Below are positions 34,793 through 44,643 of a DNA stretch of 64,000 bases, in pieces. Source of the stretch: Candidatus Mcinerneyibacterium aminivorans (lineage in GTDB: Bacteria; Macinerneyibacteriota; Macinerneyibacteria; Macinerneyibacteriales; Macinerneyibacteriaceae); assembly GCA_008086245.1 (NCBI GenBank), contig VSIX01000058.1:1-64000 (forward strand), written 5' to 3'. Each line of letters begins with the position of its first letter. The stretch's first letter is position 1. A program made the position numbers and the translations under genes. A model generated the notes under the pieces. That model was not told the origin of the DNA. It saw only the letters and a program-made list of their open reading frames with translations, and made no database searches.

Positions 34793-35386
34793 TCAATCCT
34801 GGTCTTCTAATTTAAACACAAAAGGCCCAATTTTTTTTTCTGCTATTATTTTTTTACCATTTTTAGCTGCAGACTTTACTTTAGCATTTCTAATATTTTT
34901 TACAACAATTTTATCTAATCTTTCATAACCGCTTGATTCAAGGATATTTACAGATAATATATTATCTTTTTTCCCAATTTTCACCCTCAATACTACTTTC
35001 CCCTCTTCGCCAAGAACCCTTGACATATAAGGATATTCTGGTTTTTTAAAATATATTTTAGGTTCTTTATAGTTATCTGAATTTTCATTTTCAATCTTAG
35101 CCGTTTTTAAGTTATCCACATTATCTTTATTTATTCTTGCTGTGCTTTCCTTCATATCCCCTTTTATAGTTAGAACTTCCTTATTAATGGGTAACCTATT
35201 ATCCTTTTCGGTTAATATTTTTTTCTTTTTGCCTCTTTCGGATTCCAATTTATTTAATATTACTTCCATTTTATAACTTTTATTTTTTTTGTTTTTTTTA
35301 CCGTTATTAAAATCCCCTCCAAAAATAAAAATTAAATGAATTGTTAGGGATAAAATAACAGCAAAAAAATACCTAACCTTTTGCAT
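34793..35386 (-). CDS. tonB: TonB-like energy transducer
   Basis: A 197-residue protein with an N-terminal signal anchor (residues 5-24), a charged periplasmic linker rich in Lys/Asn, and a C-terminal TonB domain (about 125-195) with YPYMSRVLGEEGKVVLRVKI and NILESSGYERLDKIVVKNI. TonB couples the inner-membrane proton gradient to outer-membrane receptors. It starts 1 base after the exbD stop, with GGAATAAA before the ATG. The proline-rich spacer typical of E. coli TonB is replaced by a Lys-rich one. Confidence 0.82.
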   Translation of the reverse strand: MQKVRYFFAVILSLTIHLIFIFGGDFNNGKKNKKNKSYKMEVILNKLESERGKKKKILTEKDNRLPINKEVLTIKGDMKESTARINKDNVDNLKTAKIENENSDNYKEPKIYFKKPEYPYMSRVLGEEGKVVLRVKIGKKDNILSVNILESSGYERLDKIVVKNIRNAKVKSAAKNGKKIIAEKKIGPFVFKLEDQD

Positions 35387-35387
35387 T

Positions 35388-35777
35388 TTATTCCGGCCTA
35401 AGTTCAAAATGAACCTTTTTTATTCCCATCGATCTCATCCTATCCATAATTTTAATCACAAACCCAAATTTTAAATTCTTATCAGCTTTAATTACAAACT
35501 CATTTTTTTTATTATTCTCTATCTTTTCCCAAAATTTTTCTTCCGTGTACTTATTGTTTTCATAATAGAGTTCTTTTTCTGTAGTAATACTTATAACTTT
35601 CACAGATTTATCAATAACTTCTGTATTTTTTGAAAAGGGTAGGTTAATATCAATCCCTTTCATATAGCTGGCTGAAATTAATATTAAGGAAAAAAATATA
35701 AGTAAAATAAAAATAGTATCAAGAAGAGGTACCATATTAATATTTATTTCGTTTCTTTCGCTCTCTTCAAATTTCAA
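35388..35777 (-). CDS. exbD: ExbD/TolR-family biopolymer transport protein
   Basis: A 129-residue protein with the ExbD signature ININMVPLLDTIFILLIFF (residues 11-29): a single membrane helix with the conserved Asp that carries protons in the ExbB-ExbD motor. The periplasmic domain includes FVIKADKNLKFGFVIKIMDRM and a C-terminal VHFELRPE. It precedes tonB directly. The ExbB partner is not adjacent; upstream lies a YgjP-type metallopeptidase gene instead. Confidence 0.88.
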   Translation of the reverse strand: MKFEESERNEININMVPLLDTIFILLIFFSLILISASYMKGIDINLPFSKNTEVIDKSVKVISITTEKELYYENNKYTEEKFWEKIENNKKNEFVIKADKNLKFGFVIKIMDRMRSMGIKKVHFELRPE

Positions 35778-35790
35778 ATCTATCTCCCTT

Positions 35791-36495
35791 TTATATTATT
35801 AATTTGTATTTGTTTTGTTCAAGCCAGGTTTTGTGTTTTTCCATCTCAGGTACCCAGTTTTTTAATTTCTCCCAAAATTTCTTAGAGTGGGCCATAATTT
35901 TTAAATGAATTAACTCATGAAGTAATACATAATCAATTACTTCAACAGGAGCCATCATCAATCTATAATTAATATTTATGTTCTTCTTTGAAGAGGCACT
36001 TCCCCACAGTGTTTTTTGATTTTTCAATCTTATATTACTGTATTTTATACCGGTTTTTTGAGAATGAAAATCTAATCTTGAAGGAATAAATACCTTTGCT
36101 CTATTTTTATAAAATTTATGAAGAGCTTTTTTAATATTATCATCTGTTTCCTGGACAATATAAACTTTCAAAATATCTCCATCTAATTTGTAATCCTGCT
36201 TTTTTGATTTAGTTATATTTAGACTTAATTTCCTTCCCAAATAGTTTATTTTCGAATTCTTAGTGTATTTTTTATTATAACTTTTAAATTTTTTATATAT
36301 TTTTTCTTTATTTTTTTCTAGAAATAGCTCAATTTCCTTTTTTGATATCCAGTGGGGAACCCTATATTTAAAAATATTTTCTTTTCTATCCCATATTATG
36401 GAAATAGATTTTCTGGTTTCTTTCTCGAGTCTATACGGAATAATTTCATCCTTAATTGCAATTTGTTTTTCCAAACCATCACATCCTGATATCAT
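35791..36495 (-). CDS. YgjP/M48-like metallopeptidase (DUF45)
   Basis: A 234-residue protein of the YgjP family. The zinc motif HELIHLKIMAHSKKFW lies near residues 185-200, preceded by RLKNQKTLWGSASSKKNININYRLMMAP, the DUF45 pattern. The third ligand is in the AHSKKFW segment. YgjP-like proteins resemble SprT and M48 peptidases; their targets are unknown. It overlaps the ADP-ribosylglycohydrolase gene by 17 bases. The ATG at 36495 is one of several possible starts. Confidence 0.8.
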   Translation of the reverse strand: MISGCDGLEKQIAIKDEIIPYRLEKETRKSISIIWDRKENIFKYRVPHWISKKEIELFLEKNKEKIYKKFKSYNKKYTKNSKINYLGRKLSLNITKSKKQDYKLDGDILKVYIVQETDDNIKKALHKFYKNRAKVFIPSRLDFHSQKTGIKYSNIRLKNQKTLWGSASSKKNININYRLMMAPVEVIDYVLLHELIHLKIMAHSKKFWEKLKNWVPEMEKHKTWLEQNKYKLII

Positions 36496-37258
36496 ATTCT
36501 TTAACAAATTTCATGCATATTCTTTTCAATCTTCTATCTAATTTATTCAACGAAATTTTAATCATATATTCTGGTATTTTTTTATAAAATGCATGGGAGA
36601 TTGCCCCTGTTATATTTGCAATTGTATCAGTATCCCCTCCTATTTTAATAGCTTTTATTATCGAATCCTCAAAATTCTCAGAATTTAAAAAACAATTAAG
36701 AGCCTGTGAAACAGTGAATTGACAGGATACCGAAAACCTATTATTTTCCAGTAAATTTTGATAGCTCTTATCCAGGTTATAGCCATATTTTGAAGAAATT
36801 TTATCCTTTATTTTTGTCTTACTTTTCCCTTTTAAAGCTAAATGTATAGTAAGAGCTACTGCACAGGCACCGGTTATGCCCTCGGGGTGATTATGAGTAC
36901 ATTCAGCAGATCTTTTTGCCTCTTTTATAACTCTCTTTTCAGATTCAAAAGCAAATCCAACAGGGTTTACTCTCATAGCTGAACCATTCCCCCAGCTGTT
37001 ATAAGGAGGTTTCATCTCTTTTGAATCAGCCCAATTTTTAAACCGTTTTCCATATCCCACATTCGGATATAAATTAAAGTATTCTTTAATTTTTGCAGCA
37101 TAATCCGTTTTAGTTAAAATCGAATCAGCTACTGCAATTGATAAAACTGTATCATCTGTAAATGTAGATTTTTCAGAAAAAAGTTTCATGTTCTTTTCAA
37201 TATTTTCTTTAAACTCATATGCTGAACCGATTATATCGCCTATTATTGCACCAATCAT
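36479..37258 (-). CDS. ADP-ribosylglycohydrolase family protein
   Basis: A 259-residue protein of the DraG/ARH family, which removes ADP-ribose from proteins, DNA or small molecules. It starts MIGAIIGDIIGSAYEF, has the magnesium site FTDDTVLSIAV near residue 35, NPVGFAF, SAECTHNHPEGITGACAVA and the C-terminal IGGDTDTIANITGAISHAFY with the second set of metal ligands. The ATG at 37258 follows GGAG at 5 bases. It is the first gene of a unit with ygjP, exbD, tonB and hutI. Confidence 0.92.
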   Translation of the reverse strand: MIGAIIGDIIGSAYEFKENIEKNMKLFSEKSTFTDDTVLSIAVADSILTKTDYAAKIKEYFNLYPNVGYGKRFKNWADSKEMKPPYNSWGNGSAMRVNPVGFAFESEKRVIKEAKRSAECTHNHPEGITGACAVALTIHLALKGKSKTKIKDKISSKYGYNLDKSYQNLLENNRFSVSCQFTVSQALNCFLNSENFEDSIIKAIKIGGDTDTIANITGAISHAFYKKIPEYMIKISLNKLDRRLKRICMKFVKEYDIRM

Positions 37259-37275
37259 AAATACTCCTAACAAGA

Positions 37276-37303
37276 ATTATAATTCATGATACAAATTATT
37301 CAA
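37276..37303 (-). promoter_or_regulatory. Promoter of the ADP-ribosylglycohydrolase operon
   Basis: Minus-strand TTGAAT (37303-37298), 16-base spacer and TATAAT (37281-37276), about 18 bases before the ATG. Confidence 0.65.
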
Positions 37304-37461
37304 GTCTATTAAATTCTCTAATTTTCATAATCAAGTAAAAGTATTCACATATAAATTCTTGAATAGCTCATACAAGCTATAACCCCATAATTGTTTTTTG
37401 TTTTATAATATTATTATTATTCTCTATTTTTTGCCGATAATTACATATAATATTTTATTTG

Positions 37462-37489
37462 TTGATTTTTATATCCCATATGGTATAAT
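37462..37489 (+). promoter_or_regulatory. Promoter of the TPR protein gene at 37509
   Basis: TTGATT (37462-37467), 16-base spacer and TATAAT (37484-37489). GAGGTG follows at 37496, before the ATG at 37509. Confidence 0.65.
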
Positions 37490-37508
37490 TTAATTGAGGT
37501 GATTTTAA

Positions 37509-38645
37509 ATGAAAAAAGGTAAGTTAAATTTTAAAAGTCCAATAATTATAAACAATACAGAGTACGAAGTTCGTACATATATCGATAAAAACCAAAATTT
37601 AAAATCAGAGCTTAAAAAAGGAAAAGAAACCCTTGGAGAAAAGAAAATGAAAATAGACAAAGATACCAAGGATGAGGAAGTTTATGACTACGTTGAACAA
37701 ATTCACGAAAAATTTTTACATGAACTTTCTACATTAAACGAACTCACACAGCAGGAAGAGGAAAAGAAAAATCTAAAATTATTAAATTTTTTGGGTTCAG
37801 TTTTTTATACTAAAGGACTTATTAAAGAAGCAAAAAAAATATTCAAGAAAATACTTAAAAGAAAAGATAACTCGGTTGAAGCTTTAAACTATTTAGGGGT
37901 TATTTACATGAAAGAGGGAAACTATCCCCAGGCAATAGACTATCTTAAGCAGGCTTCTACACTTGCTCCTGATTTGATTGAACCTGAATTAAGACTTGTT
38001 GAAGCATATTTAAAACTCGATTCCCCAAAAAGTATGAAAAAAGTTGAAAAAGAACTTAATAGAATTCTGGAAAATCATCCTGATTACCACTACACATACT
38101 GGTATTTATCATTATACAATTTAAAAAGGTTAGCCAATGAAAATTACAAGGAAAATGAAGACCTTGATATAGTTTCTAATACCCTGAAATATTTAAAAAA
38201 AGCTTATAATCTCGCTTCGGATTATATTGATAAGGAAATCTTTGAAAAAACTTATGTAGAGGTCAATGGTGGAAACTATGAAAAAGCATTTGACCATGTT
38301 CAGTATATTATTGATAACTGCAAAAAATCCTTGCTTCATACAGATATAGACAACTTTCATTTAACTTTACTAAAATACAAGAAAAACAAAAATGTTCAAA
38401 TATTAAAAGAAGGAATTAAAAAATTTAAAGAGCTATTAAAAGTTAATCCTAATAAATCACTTTATAATAAAATTGGAATTCTTTATTTCCTTCTGGGCCA
38501 GGAATATTTAAATATCTCTCAGGATAATTTTGAAAAGGCTCTTGAAGAGGATGAAAATTATAATTTTGCAAAATCAAATTTCAATCTTGTCAGAAATTGT
38601 ACAAGAGATATAGAATATCTACTATTTGATTTTTTAAAACAATAA
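37509..38645 (+). CDS. TPR-repeat protein
   Basis: A 378-residue cytosolic-looking protein without a signal peptide. The first 75 residues are a charged beta-rich region (IIINNTEYEVRTYIDKNQNL). TPR repeats follow, for example FLGSVFYTKGLIKEAKKIFK and LNYLGVIYMKEGNYPQAIDY near residues 97-160, and further helices to the end. Partners unknown. A palindromic terminator lies directly after the stop. Confidence 0.75.
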   Translation: MKKGKLNFKSPIIINNTEYEVRTYIDKNQNLKSELKKGKETLGEKKMKIDKDTKDEEVYDYVEQIHEKFLHELSTLNELTQQEEEKKNLKLLNFLGSVFYTKGLIKEAKKIFKKILKRKDNSVEALNYLGVIYMKEGNYPQAIDYLKQASTLAPDLIEPELRLVEAYLKLDSPKSMKKVEKELNRILENHPDYHYTYWYLSLYNLKRLANENYKENEDLDIVSNTLKYLKKAYNLASDYIDKEIFEKTYVEVNGGNYEKAFDHVQYIIDNCKKSLLHTDIDNFHLTLLKYKKNKNVQILKEGIKKFKELLKVNPNKSLYNKIGILYFLLGQEYLNISQDNFEKALEEDENYNFAKSNFNLVRNCTRDIEYLLFDFLKQ

Positions 38646-38652
38646 AACCAAC

Positions 38653-38676
38653 CGGGAAGAATTTAAATTCTTCCCG
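38653..38676. terminator. Bidirectional terminator between convergent genes
   Basis: A perfect 24-base palindrome, CGGGAAGAATTTAAATTCTTCCCG, between the TPR gene and pepF stops. It can form a 10-base stem with a 4-base loop on either strand; the flanks are AT-rich, with TTTTATT on the minus side. Confidence 0.65.
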
Positions 38677-38690
38677 ATATTTAAAATCAA

Positions 38691-40460
38691 TTATAATTTT
38701 AAAAACTCATTAATTTCATTTTTAATAAGCTCTAATGAATTTTTCCAGAACTTTTTATTGTTAATATCTATTCCTATAAGTTCGGCAACATTTTCAATTT
38801 CCATTTTACCGGTTGCTTTAAGAAGCTTCTTATATTCAGGTATAAAATCATCCCCTTTTTGCTTATATACAGCATAAACTCCCTTTGCAAATAGCAACCC
38901 AAATGTATACGGAAAATTGTAGTAATGAAGATCGGGAATATAGTAATGAGGTTTATTTAGCCACATGTAGGGATGAAGATTTTTGTGATCAAGCCCCTGT
39001 CCATACGCCTTTTTCTGGGCTTTTATCATAATATTTTTCAATTCTTCTGCTGATAATATTTCTTCTTTTCTCCTATTTATAACTTCATCTTCAAACAAAT
39101 ATCTTGAGTAAATATCTACAATGGTCTGTCCATAATTGGTCAGTTGTTTTTCCAGCAAAGCTTTTTTCTCTTCTTTTTTTGATTTGCTTAACATCGCTTC
39201 CATTATAATCGTCTCACAAAATATCGATGCAGTTTCGGCCAGCGGCATGGGATACGAAGAATTTAATATAGATTCTTCTTTTAATATATGACCGTGATAT
39301 CCATGCCCCAGTTCATGGGCAAGAGTCTTAACATTGCTAAATTCCCCATTAAAATTGGCAAGAATTCTGCTTTCACCAATTGCATGTATATTTGAACAGA
39401 AGGCTCCTCCCCTTTTTCCCTCCCTGGGTTTCGCATCGATCCAGTTATTTTCAAAAGCATATTGTGCAAAATCAGCTAAATCCTGACTAAAATCCTTAAA
39501 ATTATCTATAATAAAATTTTTGGCTTCATCATAATTAAATTTTTTATCAAACCCTTTAATAGAAGCAAATAGATCATAAAATGGCAGCCCTTTTTTATAT
39601 CCAAGAATTTTTGCCTTTTTCTGAAAAAACTTTTCAAATTCGGGTAGATAATCTCCTACAGTATCAAACATCAAATCTAATGTCTTTTTTTTGAGCCTTG
39701 ATTGCTGCAAGGTTTTATGCAAAACAGATTTATACCCCTTTAGTTCAGATAAATTGATAATTTCCCCTTTAATTGAATTTAAACAGGCAGCAGCCGATTG
39801 TTCGATATTAGCGTAGGAATCTATTTCTGCCTGGTATGCTTTTTCCCTAATATCAGAGTTAGCATCATGATACATATTTCTTATTACAGGTAGTGGAAGT
39901 TCCTTTATCTTTCCCTGTTTTTCAATTTCTATCATTAAACTAGAAGTAAGCTTCTGATGGAGCCTGTTCCAAGCACTGGATCCTGTATTTTTTAATTTAG
40001 CAATTATAAACTCTTCGTCTTCGGATATTAAATATTCTGCATTTTCTTTCATCTCCATTAGATAAAAGCTGTGTTTTTTTAAAAGTTCTGATTTATTTAT
40101 AATGTCCTTTAAACTATCTATACCATCAAGCCATTTTTTAAATCTTACTTCTGATTTTGTAATTTTAATTTGCCTTTTATTTATTATCTCAGTAAAATTT
40201 AATGCTTTTGTATTATCTGTTTCAACGCTTAAGGTTAGCCTGCAAAATGATTTTAACTTTGTTAATAGTTTTCTATATCTAATTTGATGTTTAATAAATT
40301 CTTCAATTTTTGTTTTTTTGTTATCATAATCCTTTAATTTTTTTGCAGTCCAGTTATTAATTTCAGTTATTTTTTTTTCAAATTTCTTCATATCAGATTC
40401 AAAATTATTATCTTCAAAGGAACTGTATAAACTTTTCAAACTCCATTTCATTTTATCCAT
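38691..40460 (-). CDS. pepF: Oligoendopeptidase F
   Basis: A 589-residue M3 zinc peptidase that cleaves short peptides in the cytoplasm. The zinc motif is TLAHELGHGYHGH near residue 380, with the downstream Glu in PLAETASIFCET. The N-terminus WSLKSLYSSFEDNNFESD and the C-terminal HKNLHPYMWLNKPHYYIPDLHYYNFPY also match PepF. The start at 40460 has GGGAGGT in front; an in-frame start at 40496 would add 12 residues. It fits with peptide use by this organism. Confidence 0.95.
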   Translation of the reverse strand: MDKMKWSLKSLYSSFEDNNFESDMKKFEKKITEINNWTAKKLKDYDNKKTKIEEFIKHQIRYRKLLTKLKSFCRLTLSVETDNTKALNFTEIINKRQIKITKSEVRFKKWLDGIDSLKDIINKSELLKKHSFYLMEMKENAEYLISEDEEFIIAKLKNTGSSAWNRLHQKLTSSLMIEIEKQGKIKELPLPVIRNMYHDANSDIREKAYQAEIDSYANIEQSAAACLNSIKGEIINLSELKGYKSVLHKTLQQSRLKKKTLDLMFDTVGDYLPEFEKFFQKKAKILGYKKGLPFYDLFASIKGFDKKFNYDEAKNFIIDNFKDFSQDLADFAQYAFENNWIDAKPREGKRGGAFCSNIHAIGESRILANFNGEFSNVKTLAHELGHGYHGHILKEESILNSSYPMPLAETASIFCETIIMEAMLSKSKKEEKKALLEKQLTNYGQTIVDIYSRYLFEDEVINRRKEEILSAEELKNIMIKAQKKAYGQGLDHKNLHPYMWLNKPHYYIPDLHYYNFPYTFGLLFAKGVYAVYKQKGDDFIPEYKKLLKATGKMEIENVAELIGIDINNKKFWKNSLELIKNEINEFLKL

Positions 40461-40572
40461 AGATACCTCCCTGTATTCTTCCTTTAGTATAAACAAATTT
40501 ATTAAAAACTAAATAATTTTCTATTCTTTTGGCTTTTATTATAATAATTTTTTGTTATTATTGATTTAGATT

Positions 40573-41439
40573 ATGAAAAATATTTTTGTAATTAAGATAT
40601 TAATAAATTCATTCAGTGATTTTAGAAAGGATGAGGGAAACATTCTTGCTACTTCTATATCTTTTAACTTTATACTCTCCTCAATTCCATTTACCGTGCT
40701 TCTCGGTTCTCTAATGGGATATTTTTTCGAATATTTCCAAAAAACTCAAAACATCAGTACCAAAGAATCCTCAGTAATCATACTGGAGTATATTAAAAAT
40801 ATCTTTCCTATGGTAAAAGAAGAAGCTTTACTGCAGCTATTTAACATCCAAAACTACAAATTGCCATTAAGCATAATTGGTATTATCGGTTTAATTTTTA
40901 CATCTACTCTTTTATTTGAAGCAATTAAATATTCCTTTTTAAAAATACTTAATTCAGCAGATACGCACTTTTTAATTACCAGGCTGGTAGGATTTTTGAT
41001 AATTTTTATAATAATACTCATAAGTTTTTTTCTGGAAAATTTTTTATCACTTTTTATCATAGAACTAAAAACCTATTTAGAAAACATATCTTTTTTAAAC
41101 TGGATCTTAGAAACCTTTGAGGTATATGGCTTTGTTATTTCACTTGGTGTTACAATTATTTTCAGTTTTACTTTGTATTATACTTTTATCAGAATTTTTG
41201 CAAGATACAAAAGTTACACTTTTAAAACTATTCTAATGGGCAGTTTCTTTTTTTCAATAATATGGAATCTATTTAAAAATATATATACAATCTATCTCTC
41301 TAAAGTAAGTTATTTAAATTTAATATACGGTTCCTTTACTTCACTTGTAATAATATTTATCTGGGTATATTTTACAACGACTCTGTTTCTGTTCTCCTTA
41401 GAACTGATAAAAAATATACATAAAGAAATTGATTACTAA
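40573..41439 (+). CDS. YihY/BrkB family membrane protein
   Basis: A 288-residue protein with about six hydrophobic helices and the YihY pattern: DEGNILATSISFNFILSSIP near the N-terminus, and a C-terminal GSFFFSIIWNLFKNIY, YGSFTSLVIIFIWVYFTT. It is unrelated to RNase BN, the old name of this family; function unknown. There is no clear Shine-Dalgarno, and the 3' end overlaps the mfd stop by 4 bases. Confidence 0.82.
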   Translation: MKNIFVIKILINSFSDFRKDEGNILATSISFNFILSSIPFTVLLGSLMGYFFEYFQKTQNISTKESSVIILEYIKNIFPMVKEEALLQLFNIQNYKLPLSIIGIIGLIFTSTLLFEAIKYSFLKILNSADTHFLITRLVGFLIIFIIILISFFLENFLSLFIIELKTYLENISFLNWILETFEVYGFVISLGVTIIFSFTLYYTFIRIFARYKSYTFKTILMGSFFFSIIWNLFKNIYTIYLSKVSYLNLIYGSFTSLVIIFIWVYFTTTLFLFSLELIKNIHKEIDY

Positions 41440-44400
41440 AGTTTTGTTTCAATTTGAATAAACTTCAAAAACTCATTAATCAGTTTGATTAAATTATCAC
41501 TTTTTATTTTTAAATTTAATTTTAACTGCTCTGTTCCATCAAATTCAATATTTTTATTGTAATTTTCAATAAGCTTAAAAAGGTTTTCTATTTCAAAATT
41601 TTCTACAAATTTAATTTCCAAATATGACCCTTCTTTTTCAATCGATTTTATCCCCTTCTCAATCATTTTTAATCTGGTTTTTGATATCTCAAAAAGTTTT
41701 AATACCTCTTCCGGCATGAATCCGAAACGGTCCTGCATATGTGACTTGATTTTCTCCAGCTCTTTTTCATTATTCGCATCGTAGATCTTTTTGTAAAATT
41801 CAATTTTAATACTGCCCTTTTTAATATAGAAATCTGGAATATACGCATCTTCTCCAATATCCAAATTTACTTCTATTTTTTCTTTTATTTCTTCACCCTT
41901 TAACTCGGCTATGGTTTGTTTTAACAATCTCATATACAGTTGATAACCAATCATATTCATATAACCACTCTGCTGCTGGCCAATAATATTTCCGGCTCCT
42001 CTTATTTCGAGATCCCTCATGGAAATTTCATAGCCGGCTCCCAGATGTTCATAATTAAGAAGTGCATTTATTCTTTCCTTTGCTATTTGGCTTATATTAT
42101 TAGGAACTATTAAATATGAATATGCCTGTAATTCTCTTCTCCCAACACGACCCCTCAGCTGGTAAAGCTGACTTAAACCAAAATGATGAGCTTTATTTAT
42201 AATAATTGTATTGACATTCGATATATCTATACCATTCTCTATTATAGTTGTAGAAACAAGCACATCTATTTCAGAATCCATAAATTTTAAAATTTTACTT
42301 TCAATTTTTTTGGAACTCATCTGCCCGTGAATATGTGAAACATTTATTTCATCAGACACTATTTCTTCAATGTTCTTTCTAATTTCTTTGATATCTTTCA
42401 CTCTATTATGTATAAAATAAACCTGGCCGTTTCTGGAATATTCCCTATAAATAATTTCACTTAAAAGCTCCTCATCAAATGATATTGCCTTTGTTTTTAC
42501 AGGATGGCGATTTTTGGGGGGCGTCTCCAATCTGCTTAAATCCATTATTCCAACCAAAGACATATATAAAGTTCGCGGAATAGGTGTTGCCGTTAGTGTC
42601 AACATATCTATGTTTTTATATTCTAATTTCAATTTTTCCTTCTGCATAACCCCGAATCTCTGCTCTTCATCAATAATCAACAGCCCTATATCATTATATT
42701 TGATTTTACTGCTTAAAACCTTATGGGTTCCTATTACAATATCTATTAAACCTTCTTTTATTTTCTTCTTTATTTTTTTAGTTTCAGATTTTTTTACCAA
42801 TCGTGACAGCATAGCTATATCAACAGGATATTCTATCATCCTATCCTTAAATGTCTTGTAATGCTGAATAGCAAGCACAGTTGTAGGAGCCAGAACAACA
42901 ACCTGTTTTCCATCCTGAACAGCCTTAAAAGCAGCCCGCATTGCTACTTCAGTTTTACCAAACCCCACATCCCCACAAAGCAATCTTTCCATTACTTTTT
43001 CTGATTCCATATCCTCTTTTATTTCCTTTATAGCTCTTAATTGATCTCTTGTAGGCTCATGGGGAAAACTTTCCTCAAAATTTTTCTGCCATTTAGTATC
43101 TTTTGAAAATTTATATCCTTCTCTCATCTGCCTTTCAGCCTGGAGCTTTAAAAGATTTATGGCAAAATCTCTTACCTTGTTTTTTACTTTGGCTTTTGTT
43201 TTTTTCCAGAGATTATCACTTAATGAGTTTATACGAACATGTTCTTTGTCCCCTATATACTTTTCTACCTTATCAAGATGATTAACGGGAACATAAATTT
43301 TAGAATCGTCTTTATATTCTATTAAAACATAGTCCCCCCTTTTACCCGCAATAACTTCATTTTCTACACCACGGTAAACACCGATTCCATAATCAATATG
43401 TACAATTAAATCACCCTTGTTTATATCTTTGATTATGCTTCCATGTTCATTATATCCTTTAGCATATTCAATGTTTTTCTGTTCATAAGACTTCCCAAGA
43501 ATTTCACTCTCGGAGATATAAACCCTCTTGTTTACTTTATCGAGATAGCTGCCGGAAAAAGAATCAATGATAAATTTACAGTTTTTTGTATCTGTTAAAA
43601 AATTTTCTTTAAAATTTTGTTTTTGAGCCTTGTTATCAAAATAATATATTATTTCATAATTCTTTTGTTTCCATAAATCCATTTGCTGAATCAGCTTTTT
43701 GTCCGATATATTTTTTTCAAGTCTACGAAAACTATCATTCTCTTTTACAAATTTTGTATTTTTTACCCTCTTTTGATCAATTTTATCAAAAAAGAATTTT
43801 CTAATTTTTTCTTCATCATTTTCAACATTATTTATAACCTCAAGCATATCCTGGAAAACATCTTTTATGGGTTTATTTCCGATTCTTAATACTTCCCATT
43901 CTTCATCCAGCAAATCCAGTATTGAGTTATAATTATCATAAATTAGAGGATAATCCTTATTTATCCCATCGTATGTCTCGTTTTCCATAAATTCTAAAAC
44001 TGGAATATCAGAATTCATCATTCTATCAAAATCTAAATGCTCACCAAAAATTATTTCTTTTAAGGGAACAATTACCAAATTATGCACATTTTCAATTGTT
44101 AATTGAGTTTCCGGATTAAATTTTTTAATCGTTTCAATTTCTCTATCATAAAAAACTACCCGGTAGGGAAATTCTTCATCAGAAATGTATATATCAACTA
44201 TTTCTCCCCGTACTGCATACTGTCCGGGATATCTAACTTCATAGCTTCTTTCATAACCCATACGGGTTAACTTTTTTATAAATTCCTCATGTTCAATAAT
44301 AACATTTTTCTTTAGTTTTAAATAATATTTTTCATAAACCTCCATGGGCCCTATTTTTTGAAAAATTCCAACAACTGTACTAAACAAAGAATTAATATTA

Positions 44401-44624
44401 TTATTCTTAACCTTATAGAGAGTTTTAAATCTTTCAGCAGCTTTTTCGATATCTGAATAAAAAGGTTCAAACGGCAAAAGCTCCCAGGGAGCAAAGATAT
44501 CAGATGCCTTAATAATATCAGACATAACAAAGGCATCATCAATATCATCAAAGATTACACAGTGTTTTTTATCGGAGTTATCTATATAATTTTTTAAATG
44601 ACCATAACTAACAAATTGCTTCAT
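41436..44624 (-). CDS. mfd: Transcription-repair coupling factor
   Basis: Mfd removes stalled RNA polymerase at lesions and recruits UvrA. The 1062-residue protein has UvrB-like N-terminal domains, the RNA polymerase-interacting domain (INKGDLIVHIDYGIGVYRG), Walker A LLCGDVGFGKTEVAMRAAF, DEEQRFGV, TATPIPRTLYMSLVGI, the helicase motif HGQMSSKKIESKILKF, and the GQQQSGYMNMIGYQLY region before the C-terminal TRCF domain. Length is slightly below E. coli's. It ends the long leftward operon. Confidence 0.97.
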   Translation of the reverse strand: MKQFVSYGHLKNYIDNSDKKHCVIFDDIDDAFVMSDIIKASDIFAPWELLPFEPFYSDIEKAAERFKTLYKVKNNNINSLFSTVVGIFQKIGPMEVYEKYYLKLKKNVIIEHEEFIKKLTRMGYERSYEVRYPGQYAVRGEIVDIYISDEEFPYRVVFYDREIETIKKFNPETQLTIENVHNLVIVPLKEIIFGEHLDFDRMMNSDIPVLEFMENETYDGINKDYPLIYDNYNSILDLLDEEWEVLRIGNKPIKDVFQDMLEVINNVENDEEKIRKFFFDKIDQKRVKNTKFVKENDSFRRLEKNISDKKLIQQMDLWKQKNYEIIYYFDNKAQKQNFKENFLTDTKNCKFIIDSFSGSYLDKVNKRVYISESEILGKSYEQKNIEYAKGYNEHGSIIKDINKGDLIVHIDYGIGVYRGVENEVIAGKRGDYVLIEYKDDSKIYVPVNHLDKVEKYIGDKEHVRINSLSDNLWKKTKAKVKNKVRDFAINLLKLQAERQMREGYKFSKDTKWQKNFEESFPHEPTRDQLRAIKEIKEDMESEKVMERLLCGDVGFGKTEVAMRAAFKAVQDGKQVVVLAPTTVLAIQHYKTFKDRMIEYPVDIAMLSRLVKKSETKKIKKKIKEGLIDIVIGTHKVLSSKIKYNDIGLLIIDEEQRFGVMQKEKLKLEYKNIDMLTLTATPIPRTLYMSLVGIMDLSRLETPPKNRHPVKTKAISFDEELLSEIIYREYSRNGQVYFIHNRVKDIKEIRKNIEEIVSDEINVSHIHGQMSSKKIESKILKFMDSEIDVLVSTTIIENGIDISNVNTIIINKAHHFGLSQLYQLRGRVGRRELQAYSYLIVPNNISQIAKERINALLNYEHLGAGYEISMRDLEIRGAGNIIGQQQSGYMNMIGYQLYMRLLKQTIAELKGEEIKEKIEVNLDIGEDAYIPDFYIKKGSIKIEFYKKIYDANNEKELEKIKSHMQDRFGFMPEEVLKLFEISKTRLKMIEKGIKSIEKEGSYLEIKFVENFEIENLFKLIENYNKNIEFDGTEQLKLNLKIKSDNLIKLINEFLKFIQIETKL

Positions 44625-44643
44625 TTAATACTTTTGCAAATCG

